Assembly (NCBI GenBank): GCA_902792495.1
Contig: CADBAC010000201.1
Location: forward strand, 1-8,095
Reading direction: 5' to 3'
From: Ruminococcus flavefaciens
GTDB lineage: Bacteria > Bacillota > Clostridia > Oscillospirales > Ruminococcaceae
DNA length: 8,095 nt
Shown here piece by piece: positions 1-5,589 of the stretch; the first letter of the stretch is position 1, and each line of letters begins with the position of its first letter. The notes beneath the pieces were generated by a model. That model was not told the origin of the DNA, searched no databases, and saw only the letters and a program-made list of their open reading frames with translations. The translations under genes were made by a program, and so were the position numbers.

Positions 1-1
1 A

Positions 2-310
2 GATCCTTTCTACAATGCACCTGTGGTACTTATTGTACTTGCAGATAAGGACACTATGCCGACTTACGTTTATGACGGAAGTCTCGTTATGGGAAATCTC
101 ATGAACGCTGCACACGCTTACGGCATTTCAAGCTGTTGGATACATCGTGCAAAAGAGGAGTTCGAGTCCAAAGAAGGCAAGGAGATCCTCAGAAGTCTCG
201 GTATCGAAGGAAACTATGAGGGAATCGGACACTGCATTCTCGGCTACGCTGACTGCGAAGCTTCAGCTCCGATCCCGAGAAAAGACAACTACGTATACTG
301 GGCTGAATAA
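2..310 (+). CDS. Nitroreductase-family protein, C-terminal fragment (5' end outside window)
   Basis: The visible part is 102 residues in an open frame entering from the left edge and ending at TAA (308-310). It begins DPFYNAPVVLIVLADKD. It continues with GSLVMGNLMNAAHAYGISSC, then a helix ending in GKEILRSLGI, then GIGHCILGYAD and the tail PRKDNYVYWAE. This pattern (beta-strand, helix with MxNLMNAAHAYGI, then the 'GHCILGYA' strand) is typical of the C-terminal half of small FMN-dependent nitroreductases of about 170-190 residues, so roughly half the protein is missing. Such enzymes are cytosolic homodimers that reduce nitro compounds, quinones or flavins with NAD(P)H; the substrate cannot be told from this piece. 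A GTG at 23 lies inside the conserved strand and is not a credible start. The gene converges on the minus-strand operon and is followed by a terminator. Family assignment is firm; specific function is unknown. Confidence 0.88.
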   Translation, partial: DPFYNAPVVLIVLADKDTMPTYVYDGSLVMGNLMNAAHAYGISSCWIHRAKEEFESKEGKEILRSLGIEGNYEGIGHCILGYADCEASAPIPRKDNYVYWAE

Positions 311-335
311 TAAAATATCTTATATATATGCATTT

Positions 336-383
336 ATCGGGGAAGGACCTTGCTTACAAAAGATCCTTCCCCGATCTTGTTTT
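336..383 (+). terminator. Rho-independent terminator after the nitroreductase gene
   Basis: A perfect 12-bp inverted repeat (ATCGGGGAAGGA at 336-347 pairing with 364-375) encloses a 16-base loop and is followed by the T-rich run CTTGTTTTAT. It starts 25 bases after the nitroreductase stop. On the minus strand the same hairpin lies just past the stop of the ASCH-DUF1810 gene (397). There it is followed by an AT-rich stretch without a clean T-run, so a bidirectional role is possible but weaker. Confidence 0.85.
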
Positions 384-396
384 ATATGACCATCAT

Positions 397-1176
397 TCAT
401 GCTTCACGTTCCTGTTCATTGAGAATGCCGAGGGTTCTATCGTCTTCGATGCCCATGCAATACTTATCGAGCACTTTCTGAAACAGTTCATTCTCAGGTG
501 CGACCTGCCTGAACAGAGTCATGCACGAACGGAGTTTGAAAGCATCCATCCTTCCCAATATACTCACAGGGTCATCCGTTTCAAGTTTCAGAAGCTCAGA
601 AACTATTTCTTCAAGCCTTTCCCTGAGTACGGGGTGAGCGTAATAGTCCTCGGCCTCCTGTATATCCTTTATGGAGAAATATGCGGTCAGACCGCTTTTT
701 CCCAGTCCCTGTATCTGAGGAAGAACGTACCATATCCAATGTTCTTCCTTTTTTCCGTTTCTTATCTCATCAAGAGCAACAGCGTAGGTCTCGCCGAAAT
801 CGTATCCGTTATCCTGTGCGTCAACGAATTTCTGAAGATCGGTCAGGCGCAGTTCAATGCCGACAACTCCGGATTTTTCCTGTTCCTCCTTCGGATAGAA
901 CTGTTCCATGTCCTTCGGTGAAGCTTCGGCATCCGCAGAATATCCCAGTTTTTCTTTCGGGAATGCCTGATAGAGTTCGCTGAAACTGCTGAATCTGTGC
1001 AGAGCTGTAACTCTTGTCACAATCTTTTTGTCAGGGTCATCATAAAGCGAAAACTCAATGAGATCACCTGTTTTTATCAGTCTGCGCTTTTCATCGTCAA
1101 GTCTCATTTCCACAGTTTTTGTTCCCCTTGCCATTTGTTCAAACGGCTCTTTTCTCAGCTTCATCTTATGCAGCAT
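397..1176 (-). CDS. ASCH domain - DUF1810 fusion protein
   Basis: The protein is 259 residues with two recognisable parts. Residues about 1-111 resemble an ASCH domain (PUA-like beta-barrel): MKLRKEPFEQMARGTKTVEM, then RLDDEKRRLIKTGDLIEF and the strand KIVTRVTALHRF. Residues about 112-255 match DUF1810: LQKFVDAQDNGYDFGETYAV, HWIWYVLPQIQGLGKS (146-161), YYAHPVLRERL, then KLRSCMTLFRQVAP (214-227) and RTLGIL near the end. ASCH domains are linked to RNA or modified-nucleoside binding, and a few are hydrolases. DUF1810 has no established function that I can state. Both domains usually occur alone, so the fusion is notable. The ATG at 1176 is favoured because GGGGAG lies 6 bases upstream; Met5 would also give a complete ASCH domain. 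The gene starts 21 bases after the vWA gene and is the last gene of the operon. No signal peptide or membrane segment is visible, so it is probably cytosolic. Domain calls are confident; the role is not. Confidence 0.87.
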   Translation of the reverse strand: MLHKMKLRKEPFEQMARGTKTVEMRLDDEKRRLIKTGDLIEFSLYDDPDKKIVTRVTALHRFSSFSELYQAFPKEKLGYSADAEASPKDMEQFYPKEEQEKSGVVGIELRLTDLQKFVDAQDNGYDFGETYAVALDEIRNGKKEEHWIWYVLPQIQGLGKSGLTAYFSIKDIQEAEDYYAHPVLRERLEEIVSELLKLETDDPVSILGRMDAFKLRSCMTLFRQVAPENELFQKVLDKYCMGIEDDRTLGILNEQEREA

Positions 1177-1182
1177 AACGCT

Positions 1183-1190
1183 CTCCCCTT
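1183..1190 (-). promoter_or_regulatory. Ribosome binding site of the ASCH-DUF1810 gene
   Basis: AAGGGGAG on the minus strand, 6 bases before the ATG at 1176. It supports this start over the in-frame Met four codons later. Confidence 0.6.
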
Positions 1191-1197
1191 TCTTGTT

Positions 1198-2301
1198 TTA
1201 TTTCTTATCATATGCAGTCTTTTCAAATCCTGCAAGACTGCGTCGTTTCAGTGCTGCTCCGAGAAGTTCAGGAAGCTTCTCGGGTGGGCAGGCAAAACAC
1301 GGTATATCCAGTGAAGCGGCTTTCTCAGCCAGTCCCGATTCAAAGCATGGTTTACCGCTGTCGGATATTGCAAGGAGGATTATGAGATTCACTCCCGAAT
1401 CTTTCAGTTCTTCCAGTCGGCGCAGAAGCTGAGCACGGTTTCCGCCCTCATACAGATCGGTGACTATGAACATAGTTGTTTTCTCGGGCTCTGTCACAAG
1501 TTCCTGACAGTATGCCACTGAGTTATTTATATCAGTTCCGCCGCCAAGCTGTATCCCGTAAAGCAGTTCCACAGGATCGCTGCAAAGGTCGGTCAGATCA
1601 TGAACCGCCGTATCAAATGCAACAATGTGAGTCTTGACTGAACTGATACTTGCAAGAATGCTTCCCATAATTGATGAATATATTGCCGACGCTCTTTCAT
1701 AGAAATAGAATTTTTCGGGAAGCAGCACTTTACGCTCCGTGTCGTAGTTTTTAAGGTTGCGACGAATGGTCATTTTATAGTCAAGGGCAGCCGCTGACGG
1801 TATGGGAGAATGCTCACGTCTGTTCAGTGCATCTGTGACCGATCTTCTCAGATCATCGGCAAGCCGTCTGTTGATATCCTCAACTATTCTGGCTATATAT
1901 ACTCTTGCATTTGCCTTTGACTTTTCCGGTATCTGATCTTTCAGCATCAGCAGCAGCGAAGCTGTAGACACATCGGGTTCCAGTTCCTCAAGCATCTCAG
2001 GCTCAAGCAGAAGCTGTTTCAGTCCTTTTCTTTCGATGGCATCTTTCTGTATCACCTTTATTTCCATAGGCGAAAACAGCGTTCTCAGGTCGCCCAGCCA
2101 TTTAGTCAGCATCGGAGATGAAGCGCCTCTGCCGCCAAGCTTTCCGCCTTTATCAACGCCTCCGCCGTATATCTGCGACAGCGCCGTATCCATAAGGAGA
2201 TCCTCCTCGGAAAGTCCGCCGCAGCCCAGTGAATTCAGCTTATCCTGAGACTCCGCTCCGAGTATCAGCCGCCACCGCTTTAGTATCTGCTTTTCTTCCA
2301 T
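1198..2301 (-). CDS. vWA-domain protein (YehP-like), apparently missing the DxSxS metal-site segment
   Basis: The protein has 367 residues from the ATG at 2301; a TTG seven codons upstream keeps the frame open but has no ribosome site. The N-terminal half is helical and begins with KRWRLILG (8-15), a hallmark of the vWA partner of MoxR/DUF5682 clusters. The C-terminal half is a von Willebrand A domain: SSVKTHIVAFDTAVHDLTD, the Thr loop LGGGTDIN (252-259), the Asp strand IVTDLYEGG (279-287), then LIILLAISDSG and CFACPPEKL. In relatives such as E. coli YehP, a strand and a DxSGSM loop precede the helix that here starts AIYSSIMGSI. In this protein PEKFYFYERAS (195-205) runs straight into that helix, so about 20 residues with the first MIDAS element are absent. 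Metal binding should be impaired unless the assembly is wrong. In relatives this protein probably acts as adaptor for the MoxR ATPase. The start lies 1 base after the DUF5682 stop, implying coupled translation. Confidence 0.9.
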   Translation of the reverse strand: MEEKQILKRWRLILGAESQDKLNSLGCGGLSEEDLLMDTALSQIYGGGVDKGGKLGGRGASSPMLTKWLGDLRTLFSPMEIKVIQKDAIERKGLKQLLLEPEMLEELEPDVSTASLLLMLKDQIPEKSKANARVYIARIVEDINRRLADDLRRSVTDALNRREHSPIPSAAALDYKMTIRRNLKNYDTERKVLLPEKFYFYERASAIYSSIMGSILASISSVKTHIVAFDTAVHDLTDLCSDPVELLYGIQLGGGTDINNSVAYCQELVTEPEKTTMFIVTDLYEGGNRAQLLRRLEELKDSGVNLIILLAISDSGKPCFESGLAEKAASLDIPCFACPPEKLPELLGAALKRRSLAGFEKTAYDKK

Positions 2302-2302
2302 A

Positions 2303-4261
2303 TCATATATCTCCAAAATCAAAATCGTCCAGTTCGTCGATGACCGCCTGTTCCTCTGCTGTTACTGCCGCTGTGATCATTTCAGCCGCCTGCTGTGTGG
2401 AAATGCCCATAACTTCGCCGATATTTTCTGCGATATCGGTTTTCTCGGCAGCTGTAAAGTCAGCAAATGTCCGCCTTAATGCCACAAGCACAGGTTTGAA
2501 CTCCTCATCATCAAGCCCTTCGATGAAACTGCAAAGCTTCTCCCAAAGAGTAAGCCTTCCGATGAGACTTCTTCGGTTTCGTCTTGCAAGTCCCTCAAAC
2601 CACGCAGCACCTTCCGCAGGAGGTGTTCCCCTTGACAGGCGGCGTGACACAAGTTCCGACAGCTTTCCGGGAGTTATCTCTCCTTTTTCGGTAAGCAGAG
2701 CACAGGCAAATCCCGATATCAGAGGATTTACAACATCACTGTCAGCAAGATCGCCAAGTATTTTTCTGAACCTCTCACTGTCAAGGAAATCATGTGCAAG
2801 GCAGGCCTCATACACGAATGTTAAAGCTGAGATCATTTCCTCAGCAGCATTAGCGTCACATATGCAGGCATTAAAAGCCTGAAGGCAGAATTTCAGGAAC
2901 AGCTGGCTTATTATCCCTGTCAGCGGTTCGGGATCGAGCTTTCTAATACTGCCGAAGCGAACTATTGCGGAAAGAGTACCTATAGTTCGCCCCTCCTCAA
3001 CAGGTGATGCACAGTCGGAAGCCATCCTCTGTACAGCTGACGAAGCGGTTTTTATGCATTCGGGAAGTCCGCAGAGAAGCGCCTTATATAATGTTTCCGC
3101 CGTGTCGCTCAGTGACTGAGAATCCAGCAGTTCCATATTCAGCGATGTCTTAGCCGCTCCCTCAACTGTTTCGCCGTTAAGTGATGCCTCAACGATCTCG
3201 ATCTCGGTTTCGGGAGTCCAGCTTACCGTCCATTTTTCAGACCATGTTGCATTGTCCTGATTTGTGCTGAGCTGAGTTCCGAAATGCACTCCTGCCTGTA
3301 TAAGCCTGTGCATGAAGAAGGAACGGTGCAGATCGAGAAATGCCGATTTTTCGGATTTTACTCTCAGATTCTCTCTCAGATCAAGATCCAGTTCCTGAGC
3401 GGATGCACTACGGAATCGCTCCAGCTTCAGATCTTTCAGCTGATGCATGAAATCCTCCTGCATCGATGTACAAACCGTTCCCTCGGGGAGTTCGCCTATT
3501 CTTGTGCCTATCTCCACATCCGCACAGGCAAGGGATATCTCACCGAAGCTTCCGTGACCGAGACAGGTAACTGCCGCATCACGCAGATCAGACATTGACG
3601 GACGTTTTCCGCCTCGCATTGCAGCAAGAGTTTCCGCAAGCCTCAGCGCTTCTATGACCTCCGCAGACGATGCAGAAAAGCCGTTCTTTCGCTGATACTC
3701 CGCAAGCCGTGAAAGATATTCAGCAGGTGTATTGTCGGGAACTCCCCTGCATTTGTTCCTGAACAGTATCTCATAGTAGCCGGGAGCCTTACTGCCTGCT
3801 CCGTAGCCTGAACGTGATGACAGACGGTAGTATGAATAAGGCATGAGAGTAGCCTTCGACGGAACAGTTTTAAGCTTATCGGTCAGCTTTTTGTCCTTTT
3901 CGGAGTAAGGTATATTCTTAATGCCGCTTGTGTGGAAAGCACCTGTTATCACTGCCGCTTTTCCGTATTTTTCTTCGGACTCGGCTATTCTGCGGCGCAT
4001 ATATGCTTCACGCAGTTCATTGTGTTCATCCGATACTGAGAATTCACGTATGGACTTTCCATATTCCTCAACAGCGGCTATGAAATCATCATAGTTGTCG
4101 GAATGCTCCGTTATCCAGTCCCGTAGCTTTTTCAAGTTTTCGGTATACGCTTTCCCCCTGAGGTATCTCCTCGTCCTCTGTCTCCTCAACAAGCAGACAG
4201 CCTGACGGAAGATCGCAGAATTCCACGGGTTTATTGTGCTTTGCCGCCCATTGCATCGCAT
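2303..4261 (-). CDS. DUF5682-family protein, C-terminal part in shifted frame (frameshifted gene)
   Basis: This frame is open from 4261 to the TGA at 2303-2305, 652 codons. Only the portion from about residue 45 (near 4130) looks like real protein; the first 40 or so residues are the out-of-frame shadow of the N-terminal part. The real region includes DNYDDFIAAVEEYGKSIREF, LREAYMRRRI, the strand AAVITGAFHTSGI with GAFH at 107-110, then LMPYSYYRLSSRSGYGAG (139-156) with GYYEILF. A long helical region follows, including LPEGTVCTSMQEDFMHQL, LDLDLRENL and LIQAGVHFG, and the protein ends with an acidic tail DELDDFDFGDI. These match the DUF5682 family (YehM-like, about 700-760 residues), and joining both parts gives about 735-745 residues. 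GAFH fits the C-terminal GxxH of TIKI/TraB-like enzymes. It has no believable ribosome site of its own at 4261, so as written it may not be translated independently. Its stop overlaps the ribosome-site region of the vWA gene. Confidence 0.85.
   Translation of the reverse strand: MRCNGRQSTINPWNSAIFRQAVCLLRRQRTRRYLRGKAYTENLKKLRDWITEHSDNYDDFIAAVEEYGKSIREFSVSDEHNELREAYMRRRIAESEEKYGKAAVITGAFHTSGIKNIPYSEKDKKLTDKLKTVPSKATLMPYSYYRLSSRSGYGAGSKAPGYYEILFRNKCRGVPDNTPAEYLSRLAEYQRKNGFSASSAEVIEALRLAETLAAMRGGKRPSMSDLRDAAVTCLGHGSFGEISLACADVEIGTRIGELPEGTVCTSMQEDFMHQLKDLKLERFRSASAQELDLDLRENLRVKSEKSAFLDLHRSFFMHRLIQAGVHFGTQLSTNQDNATWSEKWTVSWTPETEIEIVEASLNGETVEGAAKTSLNMELLDSQSLSDTAETLYKALLCGLPECIKTASSAVQRMASDCASPVEEGRTIGTLSAIVRFGSIRKLDPEPLTGIISQLFLKFCLQAFNACICDANAAEEMISALTFVYEACLAHDFLDSERFRKILGDLADSDVVNPLISGFACALLTEKGEITPGKLSELVSRRLSRGTPPAEGAAWFEGLARRNRRSLIGRLTLWEKLCSFIEGLDDEEFKPVLVALRRTFADFTAAEKTDIAENIGEVMGISTQQAAEMITAAVTAEEQAVIDELDDFDFGDI
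2311..2314 (-). promoter_or_regulatory. Ribosome binding site that sets the vWA start
   Basis: GGAG lies 9 bases before the ATG at 2301, inside the last codons of the DUF5682 gene. The upstream TTG (2322) lies before this site and has no comparable sequence in front of it, so the ATG is preferred. Confidence 0.55.
4089..4140 (-). other. Probable frameshift zone in the DUF5682 gene
   Basis: The N-terminal frame stops at TGA (4089-4091), while the family-like sequence continues in the frame one base downstream (+1). One extra base, or two missing bases, would explain it. Short homopolymers nearby are candidate error sites: five A on the minus strand just below 4133, and five G slightly upstream near 4155. 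The exact point cannot be fixed because both frames read plausibly through 4100-4135. Confidence 0.65.
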
Positions 4262-4499
4262 TCAGCTCAGGCGAAAAAAACGCAAGCGGATACATTACCG
4301 TCCGCACAGGGGCTTCTGTAGTGTAGGCGAGTATCGCCGCAGGGAAACGTACACGGCTGTCCATCAGCCCGTTTATAAGTCCGCTCAGGTCGGAGGGGCC
4401 TTCTATCAGCACTATATCAGGGTCGGCACGGTCAAGGAATTCATGTACGTAAAGCGAGCAAGACGGTGATAAATGCCTTACGCCGTAATACTCAGCCAT
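4089..4499 (-). CDS. DUF5682-family protein, N-terminal part (frameshifted gene)
   Basis: This 136-residue piece carries the start of a DUF5682 (YehM-like) protein. It begins MAEYYGVRHLSPS, with GVRH at 6-9, followed by PDIVLIEGPSDLSG (EGP at 33-35), FPAAILAYT, YPLAFFSPELNAMQWA and PVEFCDLPSG. A GxxH near the N terminus and a Glu on the next strand, with a second GxxH later (in the following frame), recall the TIKI/TraB/EreA-ChaN-type fold. A hydrolase or protease activity is therefore an inference, not shown. The reading runs on through VYRKLEKATGLDN and then meets TGA, about 600 codons too early. The ATG shares its A with the TAA of the ATPase gene (TAATG), a layout typical of coupled translation; AGGGAG lies 11 bases upstream. 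As sequenced, the product would lack the second GxxH and the helical region. Treat this with the downstream frame as one broken gene spanning 2303-4499. Confidence 0.85.
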   Translation of the reverse strand: MAEYYGVRHLSPSCSLYVHEFLDRADPDIVLIEGPSDLSGLINGLMDSRVRFPAAILAYTTEAPVRTVMYPLAFFSPELNAMQWAAKHNKPVEFCDLPSGCLLVEETEDEEIPQGESVYRKLEKATGLDNGAFRQL

Positions 4500-5584
4500 T
4501 ATGCGTTACGCTCCCTGCATTCCGCATACAGCGATGCATAATCCGCACCTTTTTTGCGCATGATATTTTCAAGGTATTCCTCCCATGCGGCCTTGTCCTT
4601 GTCATCATCCTTTACCACAGCGCCCTGTAGTGCGGCGGCAAGTTCGGAATCCGTGACTTTGCCGTTTCCGAAACTGCCTGCAAGCGCCATGCTGTTGACC
4701 ATTAGTGAGATAGCCTCAGCCGATGAAAGAACTCCGCTTGTAGGCTTTATCTTCAGCTGACCGTCAAGAGTTTTTCCCTCACGCAGTTCACGGAATACGG
4801 TAACTATCTTCTCGAAATCGCTGTCTGTCGGCATTTCCGCATTCAGCTCCATATCCTTTGACATCTGTGCCACACGGGTCTTGACGATGTTTATTTCAGT
4901 GTTCATGTCAGACGGCGGAGGAAGGATGACGATGTTGAATCTTCTTTTCAGCGCCGATGACATTTCGTTTACGCCCTTGTCACGGGTGTTTGCCGTAGCG
5001 ATTATGGAGAATCCCTTCTTTGCGGCAACCTCCTCGGAAAGTTCGGGAATGGATATGCGCTTTTCGGAAAGGATGGAGATGAGAGCGTCCTGTACTTCGC
5101 TCGCACATCTTGATATTTCCTCAAATCTTGCGATAGTGCCTGTCTCCATAGCGTTGTATATGGGACTTTTGACCAGTGACTCAAATGACGGGCCTTTTGC
5201 AAGGAGCATTGCGTAATTCCATGAATAGCGTATCTGCTCCTCGGTAGTGCCTGCTGTGCCCTGTATCACCTGCGATGAATTGCCGTTGATAGCAGCTGTG
5301 AGATGCTCCGAAAGCCATGATTTAGCAGTACCCGGCTCACCGATGAGAAGCAGTGCACGGTCGGTTACCAGCGTAGCTATGCATATCTCCACAACTCTCC
5401 TGTCGCCCATATATTTAGGCGTTATGACAGTATCGCCGACTTTTCCGCCTAAGATATAGGTCAGCACCGACTTGGGCGACATCTGCCATCCTTTTGGAAT
5501 GAGAGCGGTCTCGTTTGCGATAAGTGCGTCTATTTCGTTTTTGTAAAGCTGTTCTGCCGACAGCCTGAGAATTTCCTGTGCCAT
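4499..5584 (-). CDS. MoxR-type AAA+ ATPase (YehL-like)
   Basis: The protein has 361 residues. The AAA+ core starts near residue 60 (MGDRRVVEICIATLVTDRAL). The Walker A motif is GEPGTAKS (82-89). The Walker B strand reads IARFEEIS (151-158), with Glu-Glu in place of Asp-Glu. Sensor 1 is IIATANTRDKG (Asn199), the arginine-finger region is SSALKRRFN (Arg214/215), and PPPSD (222-226) follows. A helical lid with KPTSGVLSSAEAISLM lies at 280-295. MoxR proteins form ring hexamers that use ATP to remodel a partner, usually through a vWA protein, and a vWA gene lies two genes downstream. The region TAGTTEEQIRYSWNY and the RFEEI variant are, as I recall the family, normal for the YehL-type branch. The product is cytosolic, with no membrane segment. 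The ATG at 5584 has AAGGAG 8 bases upstream and follows the previous gene after 5 bases. All catalytic motifs are present, so this member looks intact. Confidence 0.95.
   Translation of the reverse strand: MAQEILRLSAEQLYKNEIDALIANETALIPKGWQMSPKSVLTYILGGKVGDTVITPKYMGDRRVVEICIATLVTDRALLLIGEPGTAKSWLSEHLTAAINGNSSQVIQGTAGTTEEQIRYSWNYAMLLAKGPSFESLVKSPIYNAMETGTIARFEEISRCASEVQDALISILSEKRISIPELSEEVAAKKGFSIIATANTRDKGVNEMSSALKRRFNIVILPPPSDMNTEINIVKTRVAQMSKDMELNAEMPTDSDFEKIVTVFRELREGKTLDGQLKIKPTSGVLSSAEAISLMVNSMALAGSFGNGKVTDSELAAALQGAVVKDDDKDKAAWEEYLENIMRKKGADYASLYAECRERNA
4511..4516 (-). promoter_or_regulatory. Weak ribosome binding site before the DUF5682 start
   Basis: AGGGAG on the minus strand, 11 bases before the ATG at 4499, inside the end of the ATPase gene. 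The spacing is long, but the TAATG stop-start overlap would allow re-initiation by terminating ribosomes. Confidence 0.4.
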
Positions 5585-5589
5585 TGTTA

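Noticed and set aside
336..375. The hairpin as a transposon end, attachment site or CRISPR repeat
   Set aside because: It occurs once, has a normal terminator shape with a T-rich tail, and there is no transposase, integrase or repeat array in the window.
328..921. A 197-codon + strand ORF starting inside the terminator region
   Set aside because: It lies antisense to the well-supported ASCH-DUF1810 gene, has no ribosome site, starts just before the terminator hairpin and has no recognisable domain.
2229..2882. A 217-codon + strand ORF rich in Ser and Ala
   Set aside because: It is antisense to the vWA and DUF5682 genes. Its Ser/Ala-rich, low-complexity composition is what the complement of their codons produces, and it has no start signal.
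4089..4095. Programmed +1 frameshift at CTA-TGA as an explanation of the split DUF5682 gene
   Set aside because: The codon pair only loosely resembles the RF2-type CUU-UGA site. No Shine-Dalgarno element sits at the required close spacing (a GGAG is 11 bases upstream), and slipping there would join GAFRQL to DDF, dropping the family-like residues before it. A simple indel is more likely, though recoding is not excluded.
4142..4261. An independent start at the ATG at 4261 for the downstream DUF5682 frame
   Set aside because: The first 40 or so residues (MRCNGRQSTINPWN onward) are the shadow of the conserved N-terminal frame, and no ribosome site precedes the ATG.
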